Numbered from the stretch's first letter, positions 37,514-48,364 are shown. The stretch is DNA of 64,000 bases from Cerrena zonata (GCA_038087015.1 JASBNA010000025.1:248001-312000), one strand, 5' to 3'. Numbers and translations: made by a program. Notes: generated from the sequence alone by a model not told the origin.

Positions 37514-39167
37514 TTACTTGAACTATAAACATCGAATAAGTAACGGGTACTCAGTAAAGGCACGTGGAAACAACTTACGTTCTTGCCATCCACCCACTTC
37601 TTACCGTCAATCTCGAGATCCCAAGCGAGGGCAGCCTCGAAGAACTCCTTGTCCTGGGGGTTCTCGAGATCGAGCTTGGTGTAAGAGTAAGATTCCCAAT
37701 CGGGGGCAACATCAACGACAGGCTTGACGTCTTGTCCACGGAGGGTCAAAACACCAGAAATGACAGAGTTGTTGGTAGTGCCAAGAACACCAACAGAGCC
37801 AAAGAGGTATTTACGGGATGCCTCAAGACGGTTGAAGAAACCACCGATCTGGTTCGAGGACATGAAAGTTTGGGTGAGCTCTTCGTTGTACTTGAAGTCA
37901 ACTCGCCAGTTAGAGAAGCCCTCCTTGTCGAAGCTGAACAAGAACGAGTTCAAAATTTGTGATAAAAACAATGCGTCAAACCGAAACTTACTTTTGATAG
38001 AACCACTCGATCGAGCCACCGGCTCCTCGTGTTTCCTTGTTGGAGTACGCACGTTTCCAGTCTTCGAGGTTAAAGGTCGACTTGGGAAGGAAGTCGAGGG
38101 GATTCTTGGCTTTAGGTTCCTCCTTAGGGACAAGATCATCCTCCTCCTCTTCAGGCTCCTCCTTCTTGGGCTTCTTCTCGGCCTTGGGGGCGGGGGGTGC
38201 AGCAGGCTTGGGAGCCTTCTCCTTCTTCTCCTTTGCGGGAGGAACGAAAGCCAGGGGCTTCTCACAATATGCGATGGGTCCGAAGATCTCCGTAATCTTG
38301 GGGTGGTTGGCGATAGTTTCGAGGTGACGTATGGTGTTGGGGAACTTGGCACGAGCGGGGGCATCGAGGATAAGAGCAACAACGCGTTGGATAACGGAGG
38401 CAACGTTGATATCAGCTAGTGAGATACGTTCGCCGACGATGAAGGTGCGTGCCGCTAGGTGTTTCTCGAGGGTGGTAAGTCCACGGGTGATGCGATCAAT
38501 AAAAGCGGTGTGGAGCTATTATTGGAGGCAAGTCAGATTATGACTCGTAAGTGTATGAGTCGAACGCACTGGCTTAGCATATGGTGTCAGGATACCGTTG
38601 CAGATTTGGTAGATGAAACCAACATGACCGTCGATTTCGTTGTCGGCAAATTGAATCCATTGGTCAATAAGTGCACGCTCTTCTGGGCTGGAGCCGAGGA
38701 GTGTTGAGTTGGGGGCAAGGGAAGCAACTAAAGCGAAAAGTTAACAATTAAAACAATCCCAGTGGAAAACGAATGCGATCAGAATCTTTCATATCCTCGA
38801 CATAATGGATTAAGACAGGGATAACTGATTGATAATTGTCTCGTCCTTTCGCGAAGCCCGAATGGATGTGGTAACTCACTGTAGTTGCCGATCGCGACAG
38901 ACTCGAAAAGGTGGAAACCGTCCTTAGTTTCCAAAGCTGGGATCTTTCCGTGGGGGAACTTGGCAGTGAACTCAGGCTTCTTGTTATCCTGGTAGTGAGT
39001 GTAGTTTGCGGGCAGATCAACGGTGAGTCCTGCAAGGGCTGCTGCGGCACGAATCTGCATAAGAAAATCGGTAAAAATGGACAGAAAAGTGATGTAAACA
39101 GATGTGAACTTACGCGCTTGCCTTTGCTTTGAGCGGGGAGGGTGTACAGAGTACCAATGGAGGCCAT
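37514..39167 (-). CDS. Translation elongation factor eEF1B gamma subunit
   Basis: Gamma subunit of the eEF1B guanine-exchange complex that recharges eEF1A. From the ATG at 39167 (MASIGTLYTLPAQ), a GST N-terminal domain contains ALAGLTVDLP, FPHGKIPALET and LFESVAIGNY. A GST C-terminal domain follows with EERALIDQWIQFADNE and ERISLADINVASV. A Lys/Glu/Ala/Pro-rich linker (KKPKKEEPEEEEDDL) leads to the EF1G C-terminal domain: DFLPKSTFNLEDWKR, GGSIEWFYQ, LFGSVGVLG and DWESYSYTKLD. The last intron separates WVDGKN from a tiny final exon encoding only Phe-Lys-stop (37514-37522). Length and domain order match fungal orthologues. Sequence-wise this is one of the best supported genes here. Confidence 0.93.
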
Positions 39168-39267
39168 GTTTGAGGCTTTTGAATGACGAGATGGAGGTAA
39201 GAGGATAAGTTGTAAAGATCGCTACAATCGAAGTCTGAAGCAAAAATTTGGATCGATAGTATTCTAG

Positions 39268-39279
39268 CCCTAACCCTAA
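39268..39279 (-). promoter_or_regulatory. Double telobox (TTAGGG)2 in eEF1B gamma promoter
   Basis: On the gene strand the sequence is two exact TTAGGG units, 101-112 bases upstream of the ATG at 39167. TTAGGG motifs bound by Tbf1-type factors are known in promoters of translation genes in several fungi. Its function here is inferred from motif and position. Confidence 0.5.
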
Positions 39280-39453
39280 TTACACATCCTTGACTCATCG
39301 GTGGCCATGAACACAACTTCAAGATCACAATGAACTTTTTTTCGGTACTCTAAGTGTTCACCAGACACCCGACGCTAAGCTCAGCTCTCAGCCTCTATTT
39401 CAAGAAAGCAGTCGTTTTCTATGGTAGATTGATAAACAAACGATTCCATGTAG

Positions 39454-41671
39454 CTAAATGGATCCCTCTTCGCGAAATGCGCGACGAATAAGAGCAGCTG
39501 CTCCGGAAGAGCGAGGTTGAATGTTACATACAAACGATTTCGGATGACTAAATCAAATTTGAATGAAAAACTCAGTAAATGACAAACGTATGCAAGATGC
39601 ATATATTTCTGTCTTACCTCGTAACCCCCGTGGCATACTCGAGATCAGGCATAATCTCCTGGCCATTCTCGTCGACGGCCTTCGTGATATCAAACGCGGA
39701 GAGAACGGAAACTGCAACTATCCATAAACTGTTCTCACCCAGGAATCGACCAGGACATTTGCTACAAAATATGAATGACGTCATATAACTATTGCCGACT
39801 GGTCAAAAGTCACTTACCGCCTTCCAAATCCGAAGGCACATTCAGGGTAAGGTTCGCCGTTACCTTCTGGTTTGGGAAGGAATCTTTCGGGATAGAAACG
39901 ATGGGGGTCGGCATAGGTGTTCTCGTCTAATGTCATGGCACTAAACAATTATAAGATAAAATGTGTATTAGCTTACAAGAATGAGATTGCTCACCGAACG
40001 TTGGCGACGACCATGGATCCTTTGGGAATAAACATTCCTCTATACATGTCGTCGGTCGTTGTGGCATGGGGTACACCTAAGAGACGCGGATGGAGTTCCA
40101 ACATTTAGTTTGGTCGATTGGGATTGATCAAGATCTCAACATACCAAGGGGAGCACCTTGCTTCCATCTGATGGATTCCCAAAGCGCGGCATAGACGTAG
40201 GGTAATGAGTCCATATCTGAAAAGTCTGGAAGACGATCGTTCCCAACCACTCTGTCAATCTCCTGCTGAGCCTTGCGTTGAACGTCAGGATAGACGAGCA
40301 TGGCTAGAAGGAACGTTTGTATCTCTGACAATGTCTGAGTCAAATTATGTTAGTAACATGATAAAAACATTTTGACTTGAACTCACTGTGTCTCCTCCGG
40401 CTAGAAAGAAACATCAATTCTCATGATATGACAAAGTATAACAATGTTCTTACCGCTATACATGTGAAGTGCGGCGGTGTTGACGTCATTGATTTCTTCT
40501 TCAGGTGCATGTCGTTGGGAGAGCTCCTCGAGATGCAAGGACAAGAAGGATGGAGCAGCAGTTCCAGCAGCCTAAATGATCCGGTTAATCGCAAGATAAA
40601 TACGGTAGTCGTATGTTACTCACCATTTGCTTTCTGACTTCCTCAAGGGGATACGTTCGCAGTGTCTGAATTATAGGCTGGGCCTCTGAGAGTCTCGTCA
40701 GTATTTACATCATAAACCGAAGCAGATTGAATGAACCTTGTGCTACCCGAATAAACCAGGCACCAGGGAACCATGGTGGTAGATATCGCACTGGACACAA
40801 GTCAGTAAAATATCGTACCAAATATACAACATTTTTCAGGGCTCACAAAACGGGAAGACATCCACAGGGGTCATTCCGGGAGTCCCAGATTGGGTGGATA
40901 TATGATTGACACCTTCAGCGATTGCGATATAAGGATCGTCATCAGAGATTATACGATGTCCGTATGTTATCTCCATTATCACGGAGACTGAGAATCTATT
41001 GATTGGTCTTAAAATGTGAAGCAGTCCAAAGACATGTGAACTGACCGTTTTGTATGGTGTTCGAAAGCGAGAGGATCATCCAGGAACTTCTGGAGTAACA
41101 TACGGGCCTGCGCAACTTGAACGTGTTGAAATTTGATGATCTCCTGTCGACCTAAGGGATGGTGCAATAATCGACGCTGTCTCTGGAATTGCTCTCCATA
41201 AGGTAAAAACACCAAGACATCGGTCCATCCAATGCTAAACATGCATTCTGTAATTAGATCCAGGTAAGAACACCCAGCCAAAGGTGACGCACAAATCTTG
41301 CATCGGGAATCTCGGTCTATCGCTATAGATCGCACTCCGCTTGTCCAGGAGTTCAACGGCGGCCTCCTCGCTATTCAGAATGACAATCGACTTCCCCAGC
41401 ACGCTCAGATACAGGACATCCCCTACATTTATTTGACATTAACTGTCAGTGGGGATGGAGTTAGAAGGAGACGAGTACCGTATTGTTTCGACCACTCGCG
41501 GTATACTTCTGCATGGTTCTTGAGAGGAGCCACACGAAGGTGGCCAATCAAAGGATCGCTCGGCGGTCCTGGAGGAAGAGACAGAGAAAGATATCTTCCT
41601 TTCCCAGCGTATCTCCAGAGTATGAAAGCAATCAAAACGAACCCGCTAGAGATGAGTAGAGTGGCAGGCAT
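39454..41671 (-). CDS. Cytochrome P450 monooxygenase (CYP64/CYP5144-like)
   Basis: Membrane-anchored haem-thiolate monooxygenase. The ATG at 41671 opens a hydrophobic anchor (LLISSGFVLIAFILW) and the proline hinge LPPGPPSDP. Further signatures are the C-helix YGEQFQRQRR (near 41195), the I-helix AGGDTV (near 40390), the K-helix ESIR (near 40170), the PERF-type region YPERF (near 39895) and the haem loop FGFGRRKCPGR (near 39830). The final exon ends AFREEGSI at 39454. All catalytic signatures are present and the gene looks intact across more than ten introns. The family naming is from memory of similar agaricomycete P450s. The substrate is unknown, and no terpene or polyketide synthase lies nearby. 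Confidence 0.88.
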
Positions 41672-42620
41672 GACGATTTACGACTTGGGGTGTTGTTAGG
41701 TGCTCTCTCCATCGTGTTCAAATATCCATATTTGTAGACCTGTGGTCAGCAAAATGTCACTCTGTCAGGAGAAAATACGATCGTGATCGTCAAGTATGGA
41801 GTTAATACTAATCAAGTATGACCTGGCTCAAGCGTTTCATGACCTCTTTGACACCACAAACGACACCTATTTCGCTTCGCTAAGATAGTGCCTATTCGAC
41901 ATCGGTAGAGTCACCTTTGCATCGCACCGAGAGCCAGCAGGACCTAACCCAGTGGAGAATGCAAATTGGTGTTGGCAATCTCCGTCTAACGGTTGGGAAC
42001 CGCGAGCGAACGTCCGTGCCAATCGCTTCTGCATCGTAGTCTGGAAACAGGTTATGCAAGGCGTGCGACTCAGGTATGCACCGTGAAATGTATGATATCC
42101 ACACGGCCGGAAGATGAAGATGCATGCCGGTTGTCGAGATCAGCGTAGTATGCCTAGTAAAGCCGAGCAGAAACCTTAGCAAACGTAGCTTTGGTACCAG
42201 GATTATATTCCCATGCAAGGGACAGGTAGAAAAGTGAGAAGTGATGTGATCTATGTTACGATTCCTGAAGAAAGATAGTTTATGGTACAAGTTCAAAGTT
42301 ATGATCGCTCCCCAAATCATCCGCGCTAAACGTAAATTTATAGCCTACTGTGGGTTAGATCGGTTAGGTTTCACAGCATTACAAGCTGTAACGAAGGTGG
42401 GTGGCAGGGTGGTTGAGCTAACGATATTTCCATCTCGAACGACTGGAAAGAGATACATAGAATGATCTGTTCTTGACTGCAATGAATAACTCAGTCGTAA
42501 GTTGATTGCCTGAAGCCTATAATCACAATAGCGTGCCATCATCCGCTCCATCTAACTTTTCTAATGCACTATGGCAAGTGAGACGGTTCTTCTCGCTTCC
42601 TCTTTCTTATGTCTCTGTCT
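41672..42620. other. Intergenic, no gene recognised
   Basis: This spacer lies between the P450 promoter and the 3' end of the decayed transporter. No open frame has recognisable content. Confidence 0.4.
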
Positions 42621-43915
42621 TCAGAAACGTGCTAGGCGAACTATCTACTTCCTTCCTGTCATGTTGGCGAACATGAGTCAAGTCTTTGGTCACGGTCTGG
42701 GCTTTAAGTTCATGGAAATGACCTTCTTCGTACCATATCACAGGTTATTGCTTGCGAATAGAAGATCCTGCACGTAAAGAGCTATATACTCGGTCATTGT
42801 GTCACGAGAAAGAAAGGAAACTAACCATTTTTTCCAGGGTCCTATTCGCAGTTTCCGGATACAATGCCCAAGCTATGGGTATGCTAAGGAAGTTGCTGAC
42901 GTCAAAGACATATGGTTTCTCCCAATTTTGTTGGACACCACAGGGTTCATAAGGTTCAGCCATCTAGACATACGTCAAAACCTTCCCAGTCGTTCCACGT
43001 CTACTATAGCACATACCCATTTCCAATAGACCAACCAATGACGGCAAAAGTGTTACCCTTGGCGCGAATCTCGGGCGGAAATATTTCGGTTGGGTAGACC
43101 CAAGGAATGGACAACCAAGTGGTACCAATTATAGGTGTGTAGAGGAATACAAAGAAGGTAGGGGCCCCTCCGTATCAGGTCGCTTTGTCTGGGTGATCCT
43201 TTAGTAGTTGATTGGAGGCCCCAGCGAGAACGATAAAAAAATCCTGACCGACCACCCTCAATACAACCCAACCCCATCAGTCTATCGTGACGATGACCTG
43301 TTTGAGCGAAGATTTTCGAGGCTTACACGGTTCAAGCGGAAATACCGATGGATCTGCTGAGCGCATATCAACAAAAGAGCCTATGTTTCGCACAAGCGAG
43401 ACTTATGGTTATATAATTTGCAACCAAACAGACCATTGAACCGTTCTTGCAATAGGGAGGCGAATTTTTTGTTCGAGTTCAATGGCTGTGACGATATCGT
43501 CATACTCAGAAACAGCGGGGTACTTCTGCATTCCTGGTGGAAGTAGATCGATAACTATATGGACCCCATCATAGCGTCCCATCTTTGCCAGCCAACGGGA
43601 AAATTCTGAGGTAAGGGTTTGGTTAAACCGAACAATTTCAAAGCTAATAGAGACACTAACCGGCATGAAAGGTAGGCATGCCATGAAAGCAATAATAGAA
43701 ATAATTTGAGACGCAACTGGGAACTGCAATATCCATCAAATATTCTTCTTAAATCTAAATAATCTATAGGACTTACCCCCCCCACCAAATTTCTGTGTTT
43801 CCGTCACCAATGAGCCCCATTCCGAATTCAATCCAGTGCGCGACAACTACACCGAAGATATGATTCGTTAACAATGAAGGCACTCCGAGGGGTAACGACC
43901 AATGCATAAGATTCG
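42621..43915 (-). pseudogene. Decayed MFS sugar transporter
   Basis: The minus strand carries blocks that match the intact transporter at 27435-29706 in order: IFGVVVAHWIEFGMGLIGDGNT (43790-43860, read as two blocks), a PVASQIIS block, FSRWLAKMGRYDG, AVSEYDDIVTAIELEQ, QLLKDHPDK, PWVYPTEIFPPEIRAKG (near 43080), ALYPETANRTLEKM and DLLFASNN. In-frame stops, frameshifts and a missing first third show it is dead. Introns sit at the same places as in the intact copy, for example before PVASQ and before SRWLAK. It therefore arose by DNA duplication, not by retroposition. Homology fades upstream at about 43915. Confidence 0.85.
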
Positions 43916-44617
43916 GTTCATGTTCAAAGGCTCTAAATCTGTGAAGACATATGGAAATGATACAGTAATGAACAAAGGACTCCGACCCTCCATTCCATTT
44001 CCGTTTCTATTGTTGCTTTTTCTACCCGAAGCATGATCCGGGTCGCCTTGATCAGATCCTGTGTCTTCAACCTCAAATAAGTAAGAGTAGTAGTCCTCGC
44101 GAACGTGAAACTCTATCTCCGCCGTGACATATTCTCCCAAGATTTCAAAGAACTGTGGGATGTCTAGTACGTCTGTGACAGTGGCATTCTCTATGTTTGC
44201 GCATTCCCCCGGGTCGGAAATATAAACTATTAAAAACAGTGTCAGCCGGCGCAAGTTGCGCAATTGAGAGAGGAGTGTGTTCTGATACGCATGAGACGTG
44301 GTGTTTATTCAACGATACAAACTAGAGCGTACCTTGAAGACCAGAATATCATATAGAGTCGTCGCATTGTTCATCTTCCAATGTACAACCACAGAGCCTA
44401 CCTGTGACATGCTCTCAACTCGTCGATCAACAGAATGAACCTCCCAAGGAGGCCCCAACTCGAAATGCAGTGTATCCACACTGCAATCAAGCATTACCGT
44501 CTTCAGAATCTTTTGGTCCTTGAAACTGCAGTACATTTTATGCACATGGCAGTCTAGACCCAGAGCATAGAAATTGTCCACTAGTCCATCAATAAGATCC
44601 AGTGCAGGCCATCGCAC
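43868..44617 (-). CDS. 3' exons of an orphan gene, possibly split by the retrotransposon nest
   Basis: I do not recognise the family. An open exon from 44617 reads VRWPALDLIDGLVDNFYALG, with LDCSVDTLHFELGPPW and VVVHWKMNNATTLYDILVFK. It is preceded on the gene strand by a strong acceptor (CCAATCCTCCTCAG). A donor near 44326 and an acceptor before IYISDPGECA join it in frame to an exon ending at 43868. The last about 15 residues run into the decayed transporter in another frame, so the natural C-terminus may be lost. There is no ATG start here. The best upstream partner is the exon at 59226-59384, on the far side of the transposons. Confidence 0.4.
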
Positions 44618-44642
44618 CTGAGGAGGATTGGCTCCGAGATAG

Positions 44643-44817
44643 ACTGACAGTCAGTCAAGGATTGTTTGTTGGACAAAACTCAAAGATAGTTGAAAAACAA
44701 AATCTTGCAGAAATTGTGTGACCAAATGTTGTCTTTTTGTAGAAACCTTTTCAGGAACAAATGTTATGTAAAGTTAGATAAATATCCATGTAAAAAGTCT
44801 GCAGTTTGGGACATGTT
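44643..44817. repeat. AT-rich segment left of the retrotransposon nest
   Basis: About 175 bases rich in A and T that end at the ATGTT target duplication. They contain AAGATAGTTGAAAAAC (near 44680). The same 16 bases occur inverted in the AT-rich segment right of the nest, near 59034-59050. Together they may be one AT-rich element or long intron cut by the outer retrotransposon. Confidence 0.45.
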
Positions 44818-45102
44818 TGTAAGCCTGGCGAGGCTTCACTAGAATCAGACGAAGAATAACAGACACAGAATATCTTTGTTAACGGAAGCGACGGAGGGAG
44901 CGTAAGCTAGAGTTCTACAGATAATAGGAATGTAAAATAGTACCTTTGTTAATGGAAGCGACGGAGGGAGCGTAAGCTAGAGTTAACAAAGGACAGAGCT
45001 CGACTATAAGTACGAGCGTGGATGCTGAGGTAACGAGCGGGGAGAATGGAAGTATCCTAATCGGGAAGGTGTTGTGGCGAGCTGTAACCCAGCAGGGTTA
45101 CA
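44818..45102 (-). repeat. 3' LTR of outer element, with internal 70-bp duplication
   Basis: The copy is 285 bases against 215 for its partner. The difference is a tandem duplication: the block CTTTGTTAA[C/T]GGAAGCGACGG... occurs twice, separated by 29 bases not seen in the other LTR. Confidence 0.9.
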
Positions 45103-45114
45103 CTCTTCCCCACC
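45103..45114 (-). other. Polypurine tract of outer element
   Basis: On the element strand GGTGGGGAAGAG sits directly before the 3' LTR. That is where plus-strand DNA synthesis is primed in LTR elements. Confidence 0.6.
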
Positions 45115-45297
45115 ATGAAATTTAAGTGAAAGGCAATCAGAAAATGAGAGATAAAGGAAGGGGGAGTACGCGATGGAAGGCAGAAAAAAAATGGGACGTA
45201 AGTAAGCAAGGTAAGGATAGAAAGGTGACCATGTGTAAAACGAAACAAACGACGAAGGAGAGAAAAGTGACCATGTGTAGAAAAAAAAGGGGGACAA

Positions 45298-45576
45298 TCA
45301 GACCGTGAGACCGTTCTCGAGAAGGTAAGTATCCAAAGCAGCGAGGTCATCAATCTCGCGACCAGGCATCCACTGGTTATGGTCGGGTCCATATCCCTTC
45401 CAAGTTACCAAGTATTGCCAACCACGGCCTCGCCGTCTGCGGTCGATAATGCGCTCAACCACATGTTCATGTGCGCCGTCAGGCATGACAACAGGTCCAG
45501 GCTCCTCATGAGCACGAGAAGGGAATAATTCGTCATCGTTGGCAATGAAGGGACGCAGAAGCGAAGCATGGAACGT
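45298..45576 (-). pseudogene. Outer element integrase C-terminus and chromodomain, cut off by insertion
   Basis: This is the 3' end of the outer pol frame. It begins in the FHASLLRPF block and runs through a chromodomain (ERIIDRRRRGRGWQYLVTWKG, then DHNQWMP and LAALDTYLLENG) to the stop at 45298. The upstream part of the same frame resumes at 53656 beyond the inner element. Chromodomains in such elements steer integration to marked chromatin. Confidence 0.85.
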
Positions 45577-45787
45577 TGTAAGAGGTGACCCTCGTCTTGT
45601 AGTCACGCCTCGGGTACACCAGAATCGGTATATATACGAAACGTGTGTTACAAGTAAGAGTCTAGCTATTACTAGTAGGTGGTTGCCCTTATAAGGCAAG
45701 CCACCGATCAACTATACAGTTCGTCCATATAAGGAAACATCAGGTAATCAACCAGATAAGATAAGATGGTCCAATCCCCATCTAACA
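45577..45787 (-). repeat. 3' LTR of inner element
   Basis: 211 bases, TGTTAG...CTTACA in element orientation. A TATATATA motif at 45629-45636 is a candidate promoter element. The sequence appears identical to the right LTR. Confidence 0.93.
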
Positions 45788-45799
45788 CCCTCCCCCTTT
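45788..45799 (-). other. Polypurine tract of inner element
   Basis: AAAGGGGGAGGG on the element strand lies directly before the 3' LTR, as expected for the plus-strand primer. Confidence 0.75.
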
Positions 45800-45832
45800 A
45801 ATACCAAGTCCTGCCGTTGACTCTACAGTGTC

Positions 45833-48364
45833 CTACCGCGGTCGGGCAATGAATCCAAGCAGAGCACACACGTCTAAGTGCTCTTCGAGTCCTATACCGT
45901 GGTTGGTAAAGTGGGCCACAATCTGGTCGACACTAGACAGTTCGGAGGTGGTCATCAGAGATGTCACGGGACCAGTATTGCCGCGAATGAATCCGGGTGA
46001 TTCCAACCAGCGAGTTCGCAATGCCTGAAGTACGACGAGTATTCGCTCCGGACTACGAGGTGATGGGATACGTTGGAGGATCGATAGGAACCCATGAAGG
46101 AACTGGCTATTGAGGTCGGCAAGGTTATTCACCTGGATCCCAAATAGTTGCAGGTGAGGGTATCTCACCAATAGCTCTTCCCACACATCCAGTGTGGGGC
46201 GAGTTAATGGCGAGTCAGCAGATAAGAACAGGTCCCTTAGGTCTCGGACGGCTTCATAGTCAACAGGGTTTAGACCAGGGAACAGTAACTCGCCCGGGTC
46301 AGTGGTCGATAGCGACGGTGCAGGAGGATTGGGTATATTCTGCACCATGTTGCCAGATGGACCACTGGATTGCCTGCTCGGAGTATCGTTGCCGCCACCA
46401 CGGTTAGTGGTGGAGGTACTCGAGTCAGTAGAGGTTCCGATGTTAATGATACCAGGACCGCTTGAGTCCTGAGTCATGTGAACGTCCTCGGTGGTAGGGG
46501 GGATACTCGAGTTGTGGGCAATCTCTACGGGAAGTTCGGAGGTCTGGATGGTGTTGCTATTAGTCACAGCTGTGGCTTCAAGTAGCAGTGTGTCCGAGAT
46601 ACTTACTGAGGAAGGTACTCCTCCACTTGGTGGAGTTTCCTTAGCCCAGGTGGGTTTACCCTTGTACTTTTTGACTACAAAGTCTTCGAGTGGGTGACGC
46701 GGTTTGCGAGCCCTAGCCGAAGCATTGTTGAGTTCTCCGAGAATCTCTGCTGAGTCCCTAGCTCCGGGGTTTCCTTGGTCCTCAGCTCGTTCGAATAGGT
46801 TTTGAAGCACTTGCTCGTTGATGGTGTTAAGTTCCACAAATAGTGGTGGAATTTCACCCTCGCTGAGTGTGGGTCGTGCCCTATTTCGTCCGGCTCTAGC
46901 CATTATGTCCCGTCGTTCTTGTTGGCTTGCACTGGCCGGTACTGGCACCGGATTGAGTCTTCTAGCGACCCATTCAACTCCATTGAAGGGAGGGTGGTGG
47001 ACTTCGGTCGTACCATACGACGCGACCGAATTCTGAGGTGTCTCGTTTGATCCTGTGGACGTCCCTCCCCCCCCTTCGGAATTTGAATTCGTGTCCAGCG
47101 TTATCCCCCAACCGGTTCCTGTCAGGTTCCTCCATGTCTGGACCTCTCCCGACTCCGTCCACGGCAGTGGCGGCGTTGGGGAAGGTACAGTGGGGGCGAC
47201 CACTGGTGCCCTGCTACTTCCAGCAGTCCCGAATGAGGTGGGAGGAGCCGCTTTCGCTTTCCCTTTCCCTTTGTCCCGAGGACGAGTGTCCTCACGACTA
47301 TTGGAGGTGGGGTTGGCTCGGGCTTTCCCTTTGCCCTTGCGTTTCGCAGATGGACGCACACTGTCGTCAGAGTTCGCTTCGATCGTCCCATCAGACCCAG
47401 AGTCAGGCACCTCGTCATCCTCATACTCTAATGATTCGTACGGGTCCCTCGCCCATGGAGCGATTGCTCCTTGTTCGTTCAGGGCAAATAGCCGGTCGGT
47501 ATACCCAGAGTGGGCAGTGTTGCCCATTACCACGTCGTCATCCGGTAATGGTATGGCCAACCGAGGGGTGGTGCCTGGATCCGTCGGAGTGATCGTAAAG
47601 TACGGGTACGGTCGTACGGCAGTGTCAGGGGTGCTGGAGGATGCCGTCACATTGTGGCGACTCCTCAATACCCATGCCATGAGCTCGTTAGCATGAGCCC
47701 GATAGTTGTCTCTAGTGACTGCAGTAGTCGCAAGTTCGGTTCGCAGTCGCTCAATCTCCTGGTTAATAGCGGTGGACGAAGATCCCTCCGCACTACTCGA
47801 ACCACCAGTGGGTCGAGTTAAGCCAGTTAGCACTCGATTACGCTCGTGTTCATAATCCCGCTCGCGCTTGAGTTCGTCGTTACCTCGTCGCAAGTCGGCA
47901 GCTCGACGTTCGGTCTCGTCAATACGTCTGTTAGCCTCTCGCAGCTGCCGATCAAGGTCGTCGATACGCCGTTGAGTGTCCTCAGGCCGGGACAGAGATG
48001 CTTGCGCGATCATAGTGGCCAGCTGAGGGTCTGACGAGACCCCATTGACGATGTGTCGGTAGAAGTCATCACATATCGAGCACCCAGATTCGTGGCAATA
48101 GGCGTAGTGTCGCTGTACCCACCGAAGGTCACGCCGTGGCCCAGGTGGTTGAGTAGGAGGGGGTAAAGGAGGCGGAAGGCGGCCACCCTCGGGTGATCGC
48201 CTCCTTGGCCGGTTGTGGTCGTTGCGGTCAAACCCAGGTGGTGGGCGTTGGTTCCTTCTAGGCGAGTGTGCCCGGTTGGAGTGGCCCGGAGGGTTTGCTG
48301 ATGAGCTCGCACGCTCTCTTGACTGAGATCGTGCGCGTTTTCTTCCAAATGGAGGTCCAGTCAT
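45833..48364 (-). CDS. Extra 843-residue ORF of inner retrotransposon, function unknown
   Basis: It starts at an ATG at 48364 and stops with TAG at 45833. No standard retrotransposon domain is visible. Residues 1-80 are Arg/Pro/Ser-rich (GRKRARSQSRERAS; PRRRSPEG). A Cys/His cluster follows at about 90-104 (YCHESGCSICDDFYRH). A heptad-rich coiled coil runs about 128-178 (RRIDDLDRQLREANRRIDE). Then come acidic stretches and basic runs (AKRKGKGKARA; RDKGKGKAKA) that look like nuclear localisation signals. The last about 150 residues look folded: LDVWEELLVRYPHLQLFG and FLHGFLSILQRI. It occupies the place of env in retroviruses, but no signal peptide or membrane segment is seen. It may be a captured host gene or an accessory chaperone/Gag-like protein. 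Both are inference. Confidence 0.75.
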   Translation of the reverse strand: MTGPPFGRKRARSQSRERASSSANPPGHSNRAHSPRRNQRPPPGFDRNDHNRPRRRSPEGGRLPPPLPPPTQPPGPRRDLRWVQRHYAYCHESGCSICDDFYRHIVNGVSSDPQLATMIAQASLSRPEDTQRRIDDLDRQLREANRRIDETERRAADLRRGNDELKRERDYEHERNRVLTGLTRPTGGSSSAEGSSSTAINQEIERLRTELATTAVTRDNYRAHANELMAWVLRSRHNVTASSSTPDTAVRPYPYFTITPTDPGTTPRLAIPLPDDDVVMGNTAHSGYTDRLFALNEQGAIAPWARDPYESLEYEDDEVPDSGSDGTIEANSDDSVRPSAKRKGKGKARANPTSNSREDTRPRDKGKGKAKAAPPTSFGTAGSSRAPVVAPTVPSPTPPLPWTESGEVQTWRNLTGTGWGITLDTNSNSEGGGGTSTGSNETPQNSVASYGTTEVHHPPFNGVEWVARRLNPVPVPASASQQERRDIMARAGRNRARPTLSEGEIPPLFVELNTINEQVLQNLFERAEDQGNPGARDSAEILGELNNASARARKPRHPLEDFVVKKYKGKPTWAKETPPSGGVPSSVSISDTLLLEATAVTNSNTIQTSELPVEIAHNSSIPPTTEDVHMTQDSSGPGIINIGTSTDSSTSTTNRGGGNDTPSRQSSGPSGNMVQNIPNPPAPSLSTTDPGELLFPGLNPVDYEAVRDLRDLFLSADSPLTRPTLDVWEELLVRYPHLQLFGIQVNNLADLNSQFLHGFLSILQRIPSPRSPERILVVLQALRTRWLESPGFIRGNTGPVTSLMTTSELSSVDQIVAHFTNHGIGLEEHLDVCALLGFIARPR

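Noticed and set aside
27435..41671. A possible secondary-metabolite cluster (P450, phosphopantetheinyl transferase, transporter)
   Set aside because: No core synthase is present, the transporter is of sugar type, and housekeeping genes such as eEF1B gamma lie in between.
45298..45711. Chimeric 137-residue frame from the inner LTR into the outer chromodomain
   Set aside because: The frame opens on TTG, not ATG, and the first ATG is inside the chromodomain part. It is a by-product of the insertion, not a supported gene.
47038..47696. Plus-strand open frames of about 200 residues
   Set aside because: They are antisense to the intact 843-residue ORF, have no recognisable content and follow its codon pattern.
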